Below are positions 1-8,925 of a DNA stretch of 64,000 bases, piece after piece. The translations under genes and the position numbers were made by a program. This stretch comes from Streptomyces sp. NBC_00554 (GTDB lineage: Bacteria > Actinomycetota > Actinomycetes > Streptomycetales > Streptomycetaceae). The notes beneath the pieces are model-generated. The model had not been told where the DNA came from. It ran no database searches and saw only the letters and a list, made by a program, of their open reading frames with translations. The first letter of the stretch is position 1; each line of letters starts with the position of its first letter. The stretch is from positions 9,929,501-9,993,500 of the forward strand of contig NZ_CP107799.1 in NCBI RefSeq assembly GCF_041431135.1. The letters are read 5' to 3'.

Positions 1-1
1 A

Positions 2-94
2 CTGCGGCAGGCACCCCCGCTGAGCACGGAGGACGCCAGGCGTCACCTCAACCGACTGGTCGAGACAGAGCTCGGGCGCCCGTCGGACGGGTGA
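2..94 (+). CDS. C-terminal tail of an upstream gene (partial)
   Basis: The window opens inside a reading frame that ends at a TGA ten bases before the next ATG. The 30 visible residues are charged and helical in character (ending LVETELGRPSDG). That is too little to name a family. It is called real because the frame fills the space up to the next gene with a typical tight same-strand spacing. Function unknown. Confidence 0.4.
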   Translation: MRQAPPLSTEDARRHLNRLVETELGRPSDG

Positions 95-103
95 CCGGCT
101 GCC

Positions 104-859
104 ATGATCGGCGGAATGAGACAGCGAATAGACCTGGACCTGGCCGCGGCCTTACTGGTCGAGCACAGAGCGCGATGGACGGCCGATCAGTGCGTGGCGT
201 CTCCCATCATGTGGAGTGGAGGCAAGGACGCTCCTCCCGTGGCCGACCGCAGCCATGTGGACGTCCCGCACTGGCTGGGATCACGGATCACGCACGCCGG
301 CTGGGAAGTCCGGCTTGCCGTGGAGCTGGACGCCACCGGGTGGGCGCACCTCCACTTTCTCTCGGAGACCGCCGGCGTGCACGAGCGTTGGCGGGTCCGG
401 TCGCTCGACAGGTGGGACGCCCTGCTCGATCAGGCGGTGGCGAGGGCCTCCCGTATTCGCCTGGTCCACGCCCAGCTGGTGGCCCGTGCTTGCACCACGG
501 GATGGCTGGACTGGATCCACGGGGAGCTGTGGCTGCTGCCGACCAGCCTCATCCGCATACGCAGTGGGCTGATGGCTTCCGTGGCGAACTCCCTGGGCTC
601 GAGTCCGACCGCGCCGGAGCCGGCCCACACCATCGCCCACGACCCCGCGGCCATCCTGGCCGGACACCGCACCAACAAGATCATCCCCTTCGACGGCATC
701 GAGCGGGCGCGCCTGCACGGCGGTATCACCACATCGGGCATGACCGTCTCCATGGTCGACGGCACGCGTCACAAGCTCCTGTGGCTGACCAGTGAGCCGA
801 CCCGCCGTCTGCTGACGGACCGATTGCTCCCGATCCTGGGTGACCGCCTCACCCGGTGA
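104..859 (+). CDS. Conserved hypothetical protein, 251 aa
   Basis: I do not recognise this protein. It is soluble, with no signal peptide or membrane segment. The C-terminal part (about residues 185-235, containing NKIIPFDGIERARL) alternates short beta strands with charged turns, ending in a basic region. This is loosely like the PH-like domains of other actinobacterial hypotheticals, but that is an impression only. The start at 104 lies ten bases after the preceding stop; an in-frame ATG at 116 is an alternative. It converges on the SGNH lipoprotein gene, with 15 bases between the two stops. Confidence 0.7.
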   Translation: MIGGMRQRIDLDLAAALLVEHRARWTADQCVASPIMWSGGKDAPPVADRSHVDVPHWLGSRITHAGWEVRLAVELDATGWAHLHFLSETAGVHERWRVRSLDRWDALLDQAVARASRIRLVHAQLVARACTTGWLDWIHGELWLLPTSLIRIRSGLMASVANSLGSSPTAPEPAHTIAHDPAAILAGHRTNKIIPFDGIERARLHGGITTSGMTVSMVDGTRHKLLWLTSEPTRRLLTDRLLPILGDRLTR

Positions 860-874
860 GGTCGGGTGGACGCG

Positions 875-1798
875 TCAGCTCACATCCCCGGAGATCACCC
901 GGGTGATCTCCCGCGTGATGCGCACGATCCCGGGTGACCGGACCCCACACGGCTTCGGCGTCGACGTGGTGGGCGCCAGGCAGAAGTGCAGGTAGTCGTC
1001 GTCGCGGTGCAGGGCGGTGCGGTCGCCGGCCTGCTGGGTGCAGTACACGGGGTTCTCGTGCTCGTACGAGGTGCACGGCAGGTACTGGACCCAGGTGTCG
1101 CGGGCCGAGGCCGGGCTCACGGTCTTGCCGGCGTCGGCGAGCAGGTCGCCGGAGGCGCGGGCTCGCTGCTCGTACAGCGAGTTGACGGTGTGGATCCGGT
1201 CGGGCGTGATCGGGTCGGGGCCCTGGAGTACCCATACGATCCTGGGCCGTTGGGCGCCGCCCGCCTGCGCGATCTGGTCGGTCAGCTGCTTCATGTCGGC
1301 TTCGTACCGCCTGAAGTACGTGTTCTTCGACTTGTCGTACGTGATGCCATCCATGCACGGCGTGTAGCCCCAGGCGTTGCCCCAGAACTGCAGCACCACA
1401 TAGTCCGGTTGGAGCGAGCGGACCAGGGCGGCCGCCTTGTCCGCGGGCGGTACGAGGGAATCCGCCCCGGTGCCTTCCAGGTAGTCGCACAGGGTGGTGC
1501 CGGAGTACGGGGCGCTCGTGTACCGCGCGTCCAGTTGGTCCCGCAGCAGATCCCCGAGCACCTTCTGGTTCTCCATGGCGAGCGAGTCGCCGAGGTAGAG
1601 CACCGTGGGCGCCTTCGAAGGGGCGGCCGGCGCGGTCGGGGAGGCGGCGGGCCGCTGACGCGTCGTCGAGCTCGGTGACGCCGAAGTTTCGGGCGTCGCG
1701 CGAGCGGGCGGCGACGCCTCGGGCTCCGACGCCGGGTCGCCGCAGGCGCCGAGCAGCAGCCCGGCGACCAGCGCCCCCACCATCCACCGCTTGCGCAT
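875..1798 (-). CDS. Secreted lipoprotein, SGNH/GDSL-type hydrolase
   Basis: A lipoprotein signal opens the protein (basic start, hydrophobic core, lipobox LLLGAC near residue 19). A Ser/Thr/Pro/Ala-rich linker runs to about residue 63, and an SGNH hydrolase domain follows. Block I is LYLGDSLA with the nucleophile serine, block III is probably LQFWGNAWG, and the Asp-His pair is probably in DDDYLHF near the C-terminus. Several cysteines suggest disulfides in the exported domain. Family members act as esterases or acyltransferases; this one has no visible substrate clue. A GGGAG Shine-Dalgarno precedes the ATG. It lies downstream of the hybrid kinase on the same strand, after 119 bases. Confidence 0.8.
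   Translation of the reverse strand: MRKRWMVGALVAGLLLGACGDPASEPEASPPARATPETSASPSSTTRQRPAASPTAPAAPSKAPTVLYLGDSLAMENQKVLGDLLRDQLDARYTSAPYSGTTLCDYLEGTGADSLVPPADKAAALVRSLQPDYVVLQFWGNAWGYTPCMDGITYDKSKNTYFRRYEADMKQLTDQIAQAGGAQRPRIVWVLQGPDPITPDRIHTVNSLYEQRARASGDLLADAGKTVSPASARDTWVQYLPCTSYEHENPVYCTQQAGDRTALHRDDDYLHFCLAPTTSTPKPCGVRSPGIVRITREITRVISGDVS
890..911. repeat. 22-bp perfect palindrome inside the 3' end of the SGNH gene
   Basis: GGAGATCACCC is followed at once by its exact reverse complement GGGTGATCTCC, with no spacer. It lies within codons for the last 11-12 residues of the lipoprotein gene, 16 bases before its stop. Confidence 0.8.
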
Positions 1799-1893
1799 AC
1801 GTCAACTCCCGCCCCGCCCAACGAAAGAGCTCCCCAGGCAAGCACAGGCGGGCACAAGGGGGAAGGCGAACGCCGGTCACATCTCTGCGCCGT

Positions 1894-1916
1894 GCGGCAG
1901 AAGGGCTGTGTGCCGC
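1894..1916 (-). terminator. Possible terminator after the hybrid kinase
   Basis: GCGGCA and TGCCGC form a six-base-pair stem with an 11-base loop just after the kinase stop codon. There is no T tract, as is usual in Streptomyces. The stem is weak, so the call is tentative. Confidence 0.35.
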
Positions 1917-1917
1917 C

Positions 1918-3594
1918 TCAGCCCTCGACAGCTCTGGAGAGAAGCTCCAGCAGATCCCCGAGCGGCAGCGGCTTCGCCATGTGGGCGTCGAAACCGGCCG
2001 CCAGGGACTCGCCGTGGTCGGAACCCCGGCTGAACCCGGAGACCGCGATGAGACGCACCTTGTCGCCGTGCGGGCGGGAGCGCACCTCGCGGGCGACCGT
2101 GTAGCCGTCGATGTCCGGAAGGCCGAGGTCGCACAGGACGACGTCGAAGAGGCTGGACTCGGTGGCCATCAGGGCGTGCGCGCCGGTGTGCACGGCCGTG
2201 ACGTGGTGCCCCTGCCGCTCCAGCAGGGCGCGGTAGGTCGTGGCCAGGTCCGTGTTGTCCTCGACGATCAGGATGGCGAGCTGCCGTGACGCGGGGCGGG
2301 CCGGCGTCGCCGGGCGCGGTTCCGGAGTGCCGGAGAGGGCGAGCGGGAGCAGGGTGCGGAAGGAGGCGCCGGTTCCGGGGCCGTCGCTGTGTGCGGTGAT
2401 CCTGCCGCCGTGCAGTTCGACGATCGTCCGGACGACCGCGAGCCCGAGACCGAGCCCCTCAGGGGTGCTGGGGCCCGCCGGAGCCGCCCGCATGAAGACT
2501 CCGAACAGCTCCTCGGCCTGGGCCTGTTGGAAGCCGATCCCGTCGTCCTCGACGGCGAGCCGCGCCTGTCCGTCCGCCGTGGTCAGCCGCACCCTCGTAC
2601 GACCGCCCGGGAGTGTGTACTTGAGCGCGTTGGACAGCAGATTGGTCAGCACCTGGGTCAGCCGCAGCCGGTCCCCGTCGACGAGCACCGGATCGGCGGG
2701 CAGTTCGATGTCGAGCGTGCGGTCCTCATGGCCGAACAGGCCGCGCATGTCCGCGCATCCGGTGTCGACGACCGAGCGCAGATCCGTCCGCCCGCGCACC
2801 AGCTCCATACGACCGGTCACGGCCCGCGTTCCGTCCAGCAGGTCGTTGCTCATCCGCACCAGCGTGGCGAGCTGCCGCTCCAGGACCGACAACGCCGGAT
2901 GGCCGTCGGGCAGGTCGAGCGCCAGCAGCTCGCTCGCCGCCGTGGCGGCCGCCAGCGGATTGCGCAACTCGTGCGAGAGGGTCGCGATGAACCGGTCCTT
3001 GGCCCGCTGCTCCTCCCGCAACGTCCGTCCCGCCGCGTCGAGATCGGCGTTGGCGCGGCTCAACTGCTCATTCACCTCACGGATCTCCCGGGCGCGCACG
3101 AAGAGGTCGATCTCCATGCCCTGCGCGCGCATCTGCGCGTCGGCGACCGCACGCTCCTGCTCCCGCCCGACCTGGCGCAGATGCACGAAGTCGGTGACGT
3201 CCTCGACGCGGTGGATGATGTGCGTGACCCGCCCGTCGTCGTCGAGCACCGGGGTGTTGACGGGACTCCAGTACCGCTCCACGAACGCGCCCGCGTCGCC
3301 CCTGGGGATGTCGTACCGCTGCAACGCCATGATGTCCGTACGCCCGGTGTCCACCACCGTCCGCAACGAGCGGCGCAGGTTGGCGACGCCGTTGGCCGAC
3401 GGGTCGTCCGGGTTGTCGGGGAACACGTCGAAGATGGGGTGCCCGACGATGCTCCGCTCGGTGCGGGTGGCCGTGAGATAGGCGCGGTTGACCTCCACGA
3501 TCGTGAAGTCGGGCGCCAGGATGAGCAGCGGGGAGAGCGTCGAGTCGAACAGGAGCCGGAAGTCGGGCGTGGGGTGCGGGGTGCTCGCGGACAT
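1918..3594 (-). CDS. Hybrid sensor histidine kinase (PAS-HisKA-HATPase-REC)
   Basis: A soluble hybrid kinase of 558 aa. A PAS domain (about 10-135) is followed by a probable coiled-coil linker (140-200). The HisKA H-box SHELRNPLAA puts the phospho-histidine near residue 208. The HATPase has N-box LTNLLSNALKY (about 317-327), DDGIGF (about 350) and a G2 box GLGLGLAVV (about 380). The C-terminal receiver has its phospho-acceptor Asp near 489 (VLCDLGLPD) and Lys near 541. No membrane segment is seen, so PAS probably senses a cytoplasmic cue or ligand. It starts nine bases after the response regulator gene, so the two form an operon. The output of its own receiver is unknown. Confidence 0.9.
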   Translation of the reverse strand: MSASTPHPTPDFRLLFDSTLSPLLILAPDFTIVEVNRAYLTATRTERSIVGHPIFDVFPDNPDDPSANGVANLRRSLRTVVDTGRTDIMALQRYDIPRGDAGAFVERYWSPVNTPVLDDDGRVTHIIHRVEDVTDFVHLRQVGREQERAVADAQMRAQGMEIDLFVRAREIREVNEQLSRANADLDAAGRTLREEQRAKDRFIATLSHELRNPLAAATAASELLALDLPDGHPALSVLERQLATLVRMSNDLLDGTRAVTGRMELVRGRTDLRSVVDTGCADMRGLFGHEDRTLDIELPADPVLVDGDRLRLTQVLTNLLSNALKYTLPGGRTRVRLTTADGQARLAVEDDGIGFQQAQAEELFGVFMRAAPAGPSTPEGLGLGLAVVRTIVELHGGRITAHSDGPGTGASFRTLLPLALSGTPEPRPATPARPASRQLAILIVEDNTDLATTYRALLERQGHHVTAVHTGAHALMATESSLFDVVLCDLGLPDIDGYTVAREVRSRPHGDKVRLIAVSGFSRGSDHGESLAAGFDAHMAKPLPLGDLLELLSRAVEG

Positions 3595-3602
3595 GGCGGC
3601 CT

Positions 3603-4277
3603 TCAGGGATCGAGTCGGTAGCCGAAGCCGCGCACGGTGGTGATCCGCGGGGCGGGAGTGGGCAGCCCGGTGAGCTTGCCGCGCAGCCGGTAGACGTGCT
3701 CGACGACGGTCGCGGGCTGCTGCCAGGACGCTCCCCAGATCTGCTCCAGAAGCTGTTCGGCGGAGAAGACCCGGCCGGGGGAGCGGGCCAGCAGCTCCAA
3801 CAGGGCGTACTCCTTGGGCCGCAGCGTCAGCGGCACGCCCGCTATGTCGGCCCGACGGGCGGCAGTGTCGACGCGCAGCGCCCCGACCTCCAGGACGGCC
3901 GGCACCTCGGGCGGCCGGGACCGGCGCAGCACGGCCCGGATACGGGCCACGAGTTCGCGCTGCGAGAAGGGCTTGACCAGGTAGTCGTCCGCGCCGATCT
4001 CCAGGCCCGCGACCCGGTCCGCCTCGTCACCGCGCCCGGAGACGACGATCACCGGGAGGCGGCTGGTGGAGCGCAGTGACCGCAGCAGCTCCAGGCCACT
4101 GCCGTCCGGCAGTCCCAGATCGAGGACGACCAGATCGATGCCGCCGTCGTACATGGCGGCTTTCCCGGCGCGTGCGTCGATGGCCCACGCGACGGTGAAC
4201 CCTTCACGTTCCAGATAGGTACGGCACATCAGTGCGAAGTCGGGATCGTCCTCGATCAGCGCGAGGTGTGGACGCAT
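3603..4277 (-). CDS. OmpR/PhoB-type response regulator
   Basis: A 224-aa two-domain regulator. The receiver (1-115) has acidic residues IEDD near the start, phospho-acceptor Asp near 53 (VLDLGLPDG) and conserved Lys near 102 (YLVKPF). A winged-helix DNA-binding domain (about 128-222) contains the LRPKEYALLELL helix typical of OmpR proteins. It is first in an operon with the hybrid kinase just downstream, its likely phosphodonor. The ATG start follows a purine-rich stretch with no strong Shine-Dalgarno. Target genes are unknown. Confidence 0.92.
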   Translation of the reverse strand: MRPHLALIEDDPDFALMCRTYLEREGFTVAWAIDARAGKAAMYDGGIDLVVLDLGLPDGSGLELLRSLRSTSRLPVIVVSGRGDEADRVAGLEIGADDYLVKPFSQRELVARIRAVLRRSRPPEVPAVLEVGALRVDTAARRADIAGVPLTLRPKEYALLELLARSPGRVFSAEQLLEQIWGASWQQPATVVEHVYRLRGKLTGLPTPAPRITTVRGFGYRLDP

Positions 4278-4407
4278 TCCGCACCACCCGGCCCAGCTGC
4301 CGCCCCCACGTTGTGTCCCTGGTGAGCGGGCGTTGATGCCCCGACCATGTGGCGAAGGTAGAACAGGAACTACCCACGGTTCAAGGGGGAGCCGCCCGGG
4401 GGGAGTT

Positions 4408-4467
4408 CCGGCGCGGGTTCGTGCAGCGGTGCGGGGATGTCATCACCGCCGCACGAACCCGCGCCGG
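4408..4467 (-). terminator. Very stable hairpin after the PP2C phosphatase gene
   Basis: Perfect 17-bp inverted arms (4408-4424 and 4451-4467, CCGGCGCGGGTTCGTGC and its complement) enclose a second 6-bp stem (GCGGTG/CACCGC) after one mismatch, closing on a 12-base loop. It lies 60 bases after the phosphatase stop and upstream of the response regulator gene. It probably works as a U-less intrinsic terminator and insulates the two operons. Confidence 0.65.
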
Positions 4468-4526
4468 GACGCGCCGACCCTCACCTCCCGGGGTCACGGC
4501 GGCGCCGCGAACCGGCAGGTCGGGCC

Positions 4527-5753
4527 TCACGTCGTGGTCCGTGCGCGGATGCGGGCGGCGAGTACCGCGACGTCGTCCTCCGCGTGACGGGCGTTGAGAC
4601 GGACGAGCACCTCGTCGAGCAGTGCGTCGATACCCGCCCCCGGCGGCAGCCGTAGCCGGGCCAGTCGGGCGAGCGAGGCGTCGATGTCCTCCCCGCGCCG
4701 CTCCACCAGACCGTCGGTGTACATCACCAGGGTGTCGTCGGGGGTGAGCGTGCGGGTGGCCTGTTCGTAGCCGCCCACTCCGGTGCCCAGCGGGGGGCCG
4801 ACCGGCAGTTGGAGCAGCTCGGTGCCGTCCTTGGAGAAGACGACCGGAGGCAGGTGCCCGGCGGAGGCGAGCGCGGCCGTGCCGCGTGCCGGGTCGACCT
4901 GGACCAGCAGACAGGTGGCCGGTCGCCGGTTGCCGTCCTCGGCCACCGCGGCGTCCAGCCGGCGCAGCACCCGGTGCGGCGGCAGGTCCGTGGAGGCGAC
5001 GTAGCGGAGCATCGAGCGGTACGCGTTCATGTCGACGGCGGCGTTCAGGCCGTGCCCCATGACGTCGCCCACGACCAGCAGGGTGCGCCCGAAGTGCAGC
5101 CGTACGGTCTCGAACCAGTCCCCGCCCACCAGCGTGGTGCCACCGGCCGGGAGATACCGGGTGGCCAGGTCGAGGTTCGGATGCGGCCGGCCCGGTTCGG
5201 CCAGCAGCGCCCGCTGAAGGTTCAGCACCGTGCTCCGTACGGCGTTGTGCTGGCGGGAGTGGCCGAGGTGGACGGCCGCGAGACGCGCCGCGTAGTGCGT
5301 GCCGGTGGTCTCCTGGTCGGTGAACTCCTTCCCCTGCCGGACGGCGAGCATCACTCCGTACAGGCGGCCGTGCGCGAGCAGCGGCACGGTCATGACCTGC
5401 CGTGGGACCCGTCCGGACAGGTCGATCGAGGCGGTGATCGGATGTCCCTCGTCGAGCGCCTGCACGGACAGGGGCCGTGCTCCGTGCGCGGGCCACGGGG
5501 TCAGCAGCCCGGCGTCTCCCGCCGTGGCGACGCGTGACAGGTCCGGGGCGTGCGGGTGCTGTGTGGTGGCCGGGGCGTCCGCGGGCAGCAGGTCCACCGC
5601 GGCGGCGTCGCAGAAGTGCCGGCACACGAACGCGGCGAGCTCCTCGCACGTGGTCTGCTCGTCCAGCGTGGTGCCGATCGACTCGACGGCATCCTCCATG
5701 GCACCGAACGGTGACTCCGCACCCGGAGTGTCCGCACCGCCTCGGCCCGTCAT
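4527..5753 (-). CDS. GAF-domain PP2C-type (SpoIIE/RsbU family) serine phosphatase
   Basis: A 408-aa protein with an N-terminal GAF-like domain (about 25-165) and a C-terminal SpoIIE/RsbU PP2C domain (about 180-405). The metal-binding motifs are visible: GGDWFE, VGDVMGHGL, LASAGHLPP, YTDGLVERR and EDDVAVL. Such enzymes dephosphorylate anti-sigma-factor antagonists in partner-switching systems; no partner gene lies nearby. The reading frame stays open far upstream, but a strong GGAGGTGGC Shine-Dalgarno fixes the start at 5753. The gene lies between the dehydrogenase (65 bases upstream) and a strong terminator. Confidence 0.88.
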   Translation of the reverse strand: MTGRGGADTPGAESPFGAMEDAVESIGTTLDEQTTCEELAAFVCRHFCDAAAVDLLPADAPATTQHPHAPDLSRVATAGDAGLLTPWPAHGARPLSVQALDEGHPITASIDLSGRVPRQVMTVPLLAHGRLYGVMLAVRQGKEFTDQETTGTHYAARLAAVHLGHSRQHNAVRSTVLNLQRALLAEPGRPHPNLDLATRYLPAGGTTLVGGDWFETVRLHFGRTLLVVGDVMGHGLNAAVDMNAYRSMLRYVASTDLPPHRVLRRLDAAVAEDGNRRPATCLLVQVDPARGTAALASAGHLPPVVFSKDGTELLQLPVGPPLGTGVGGYEQATRTLTPDDTLVMYTDGLVERRGEDIDASLARLARLRLPPGAGIDALLDEVLVRLNARHAEDDVAVLAARIRARTTT

Positions 5754-5818
5754 GCCACCTCCACCGCCACACACGCCATGGTCCATCCACGCACGGGGGA
5801 GACGGGCCCGCACCCCGG

Positions 5819-6838
5819 TCAGTGCCGGGGCGGCATGTTGTTCACCAACACGGCCGCACCGTCGAAGCGGCCGGCCTTGAGGTCCTGGAGGGCCTCCTGA
5901 GCGCGTGACAGCGGGTACGTGTGCGTCGTCGCGCGGACGCCGTGGCGCGCAGCGAGCGCCAGGAAAGCCCGCCCGTCCTCCCGTGTGTTCGAGGTGACGC
6001 TGCGCAGCTCCTTCTCGTAGAACAGCTCCCGCTCGTAGCGGAGCGGCGGCGTGTCGCTCAGGTGGATCCCGGCGACGGACAGCACCCCGCCCCGGTCGAG
6101 CGCCCGCAGGGCCACCGGGACCAGATCGCCGACCGGCGCGAACAGGATCGCGCTGTCCAGCGGCTCGGGAGGCTCCTCGTACGCCCCGCGGGCGGACGCC
6201 GCCCCCAGGGCGAGCGCCAGCCGCCGGGCCGCCGGGTCCCGCGTCAGTACGTGCACGGTGGCGCCCTGCGCGAGCGCGAGCTGCGCGCACAGGTGGGCGC
6301 TGCCGCCGAACCCGTACAGACCGAGCCGCCCGCCCGGCGGCAGCGAGGCCCGCAGCAGCGCGCGGTAGCCGATGATGCCCGCGCACAGCAGTGGGGCCAG
6401 GGCGACGTCGTCCAGGTCGCCGGGCAGCCGGTACGCGAAATCGGCCGGCACGGTCGTGTACTCCGCGTAGGCGCCGTCGGCGTCCCAGCCGGTGTACTCG
6501 GATGCCGGACAGAGATTCTCGGCCCCGCGCACGCAGTACCGGCACGTACCGTCCGTACCGCGCAGCCAGGCGACGCCCACCCGGTCGCCGAGGGCGTACG
6601 CGCGCACGTCCTCGCCCAGCGCCGCGACCACGCCGACGACCTCGTGCCCGGGCGTCACACCCGGCAGGTGCACGGGCAGGTCGCCCTCGGCGACGTGCAG
6701 GTCGGTACGGCAGACACCGCAGGCGCGGACATGTACGAGGAGTTCGCCGGCCCGCGGCACCGGCACCGGTTTCTCGACGAAGCGCAGCGGCTCCTGCTCG
6801 ATCGGCCCGGGCCGGACCGCTTCCCACGCGTGCATCAT
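5819..6838 (-). CDS. Zinc-dependent alcohol dehydrogenase (MDR family)
   Basis: A 339-aa medium-chain dehydrogenase/reductase. The catalytic zinc ligands are visible as C43 (CGVCRTD) and H65-E66 (PGHEVVG), followed by a Rossmann NAD(P) site (GLYGFGGSAHL). The structural zinc lobe reads DGTCRYCVRGAENLC, so the first of the usual four cysteines appears to be Asp96. It oxidises alcohols or reduces aldehydes; the substrate is not evident. Two consecutive ATG codons (6838, 6835) are possible starts. It is divergent from the VOC gene, with about 140 bases between them. Confidence 0.85.
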   Translation of the reverse strand: MMHAWEAVRPGPIEQEPLRFVEKPVPVPRAGELLVHVRACGVCRTDLHVAEGDLPVHLPGVTPGHEVVGVVAALGEDVRAYALGDRVGVAWLRGTDGTCRYCVRGAENLCPASEYTGWDADGAYAEYTTVPADFAYRLPGDLDDVALAPLLCAGIIGYRALLRASLPPGGRLGLYGFGGSAHLCAQLALAQGATVHVLTRDPAARRLALALGAASARGAYEEPPEPLDSAILFAPVGDLVPVALRALDRGGVLSVAGIHLSDTPPLRYERELFYEKELRSVTSNTREDGRAFLALAARHGVRATTHTYPLSRAQEALQDLKAGRFDGAAVLVNNMPPRH

Positions 6839-6977
6839 CCCGTGCCCCGTCCCGTCGAGGACCGTTGCTGTCCGCTCTCCAGTTTGGTGCGGAACGTCCC
6901 GTTCGGCGCGCGGCCCGGGCCGGGCCTGGCTAGCGTGAAACGTGGAACCAGTCACCCAACCGGAGAAGGTCGACGTC

Positions 6978-7787
6978 ATGGCCGTACAACCCGAGGGAAC
7001 GCCCTGTTGGGCGGACGCGATGTTCAGCGACGTGGAGGGGGCCAAGAGTTTCTACGGTGACGTGCTCGGCTGGACGTTCGGCGAGTCGTCCAGCGAGTAC
7101 GGGAACTACACGCAGGCGTACAAGGACGGTAAAGCGGTGGCCGCCGTCGTCCCGCCGATGCCCGGGCAGGAGGGCCAGTCCGCCTGGTGCCTCTACTTCG
7201 CCTCGCCCGACGCCGCCGTGACCGCACAGAAGATCCGGGACAACGGCGGCACCGTCGTGATGGAGCCGATGCAGGTCGGCGACTTCGGCACGATGGCCCT
7301 GGCCAGTGAGCCCAGCGGCGCCGTCTTCGGCGTCTGGCAGGCGGGCACCCACGAGGGCTTCGAGGCCATCTCCGTGCCCGGCGCGTACGCCTGGGCCGAG
7401 GTCTTCACCCGTGAGCCCGAGAAGACCGACGCGTTCCTCCCCGCCGTCTTCCCGTTCAGCGCGAAGCAGATGGACGGACCCCATGACGGACCCGAGATGG
7501 ACTTCAGGATCTTCAACGTCGGCGAGGACACCGTCCTGGGCCGGATGAAGATGACGGACGACTTCCCTCCCGAGGTCCCGTCGTACGTCAACGTCTACTT
7601 CGCCGTCGAGAACTGCGACGCGGCAGTGGCGAAGGCGACCGAACGCGGCGGCATTCTGCGCTTCGGGCCCATGAGCAGCCCGTTCGGACGGTTCGCGGCG
7701 CTGAGCGACCCGCAGGGCGCGTCGTTCTCCGTCATCGACCTCAGCACGACCGAGGGCGACATGCCCAAGTTGACCGACGTGTCCTGA
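6978..7787 (+). CDS. VOC (glyoxalase/bleomycin-resistance-fold) family protein
   Basis: A 269-aa protein built from two tandem VOC modules (about 8-125 and 138-262). The N-terminal module contains WADAMFSDVEGAKSFYGDVL, the usual beta-alpha start of this fold, and its repeat begins AWAEVFTREPEKTDAF. Proteins of this shape in actinomycetes are often annotated as hydroxylases or glyoxalases, but the substrate is rarely known. The ATG at 6978 is preceded by GGAGAAGG, so it is preferred over an upstream in-frame GTG at 6942. Sequence TAGCGT (6931-6936) could be its -10 box. Confidence 0.8.
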   Translation: MAVQPEGTPCWADAMFSDVEGAKSFYGDVLGWTFGESSSEYGNYTQAYKDGKAVAAVVPPMPGQEGQSAWCLYFASPDAAVTAQKIRDNGGTVVMEPMQVGDFGTMALASEPSGAVFGVWQAGTHEGFEAISVPGAYAWAEVFTREPEKTDAFLPAVFPFSAKQMDGPHDGPEMDFRIFNVGEDTVLGRMKMTDDFPPEVPSYVNVYFAVENCDAAVAKATERGGILRFGPMSSPFGRFAALSDPQGASFSVIDLSTTEGDMPKLTDVS

Positions 7788-7892
7788 ACCTTTCGCCCGC
7801 GAGGGCAACCACACGGACGCGGTTTTTCGTCCCTTCTTGTGGCCGCCGCACCTTCGGGTGACCGACCCCCCACAAGAATCGCGAGAGGCCGC

Positions 7893-8912
7893 ATGCTCCG
7901 CATTCACTTCACGTCGCACGATCTGCAGAACATCCGCGTGGCCCGGCAACCGGATCCGCTGTGGGAACTGGTGTGCAGCGTCTGCCGGTTGGAGACCGGC
8001 CAAGGACCGCTCGACTTCGGTCACTGGCGCCGCTCGGCCCGCGACCGGCTCTCCAGAGACCCGGTCGCGGGCCGAGCGCTGTACCCGCTGCGGACACTGA
8101 TTCCCTCGACGGGTTACATCCCGGACTTCCTCACACCATCGGTCACCGGCGGCGATCTGCCGGCCGGCCTCGACCAGGTGCGGCGCACCCCGCGCACCCG
8201 GCTGGTGCGCGACCTGACACGGCTGGCCGACTCCCGCCCCGTTCCGAGCTGGGCGACCTCACTCGGCAGACCGGGCGGCGACCCGCTCAAGTCACTGGCG
8301 AACGCCCTCGGGGTCTACTTCCGCGCCCTCCTCGAGCCGTACTGGACGCACATCCGCACGGCGGTCGCCGACGACGTCGACCTGCGCTCCCGGGACCTCC
8401 TCGACGGCGGCACCCAGGCCCTTCTCGACGGACTGCGTCCGCTGGCGCGCTGGAAATCTCCCGTGCTCGAGGTGGACTACCCCATCGAACGCGATCTGCA
8501 TCTGGAAGGGCGCGGTCTGCTCCTCGTCCCCTCGTTCTTCTGCTGGCGCCGGCCGACCGCACTCGCCGACCCCGGCCTCGACCCGGTGCTCGTCTATCCG
8601 GTGGCGAAGGCACCCCTCGCTGTCGCACGCGCCGCGGACGACGGGCTCGAACGCCTGCTGGGCCGCACCCGCAGCGTCGTACTCGCCGAGGTGGCGGGCC
8701 GCCACGCCCGCACCACCTCCGAGGTCGCCGCGGCCGTGGGGATCGCGCTGCCCAGCGCCAGCTACCAGATCGGCGTCCTGCGCGACGGGGGACTGGTGGC
8801 CAGCCGCCGCGACGGCAAGTACGTCCTGCACACGGCCACCGCGCTGGGGGAGCGGCTGCTCGGCAGCAGTGGCGGGCTGCGACCCGGTACCGGAGCAGCC
8901 GTCCGACCGTGA
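7893..8912 (+). CDS. ArsR/HTH-type transcriptional regulator, 339 aa
   Basis: A long regulator with a unique N-terminal domain (about 1-250) and a C-terminal winged helix (about 255-325). The helix-turn-helix reads TSEVAAAVGIALPSASYQI and the wing is GLVASRRDGKYVLH, both typical of ArsR-family repressors. The N-terminal region (LRIHFTSHDLQNIRVA at the start) is the pattern of a Streptomyces subfamily usually annotated only as winged-helix or ArsR regulator. The ligand is unknown. The ATG at 7893 is used rather than upstream in-frame starts because homology-like sequence begins there. RNase HI follows after 13 bases. Confidence 0.8.
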   Translation: MLRIHFTSHDLQNIRVARQPDPLWELVCSVCRLETGQGPLDFGHWRRSARDRLSRDPVAGRALYPLRTLIPSTGYIPDFLTPSVTGGDLPAGLDQVRRTPRTRLVRDLTRLADSRPVPSWATSLGRPGGDPLKSLANALGVYFRALLEPYWTHIRTAVADDVDLRSRDLLDGGTQALLDGLRPLARWKSPVLEVDYPIERDLHLEGRGLLLVPSFFCWRRPTALADPGLDPVLVYPVAKAPLAVARAADDGLERLLGRTRSVVLAEVAGRHARTTSEVAAAVGIALPSASYQIGVLRDGGLVASRRDGKYVLHTATALGERLLGSSGGLRPGTGAAVRP

Positions 8913-8925
8913 CATCATCGGGGCC

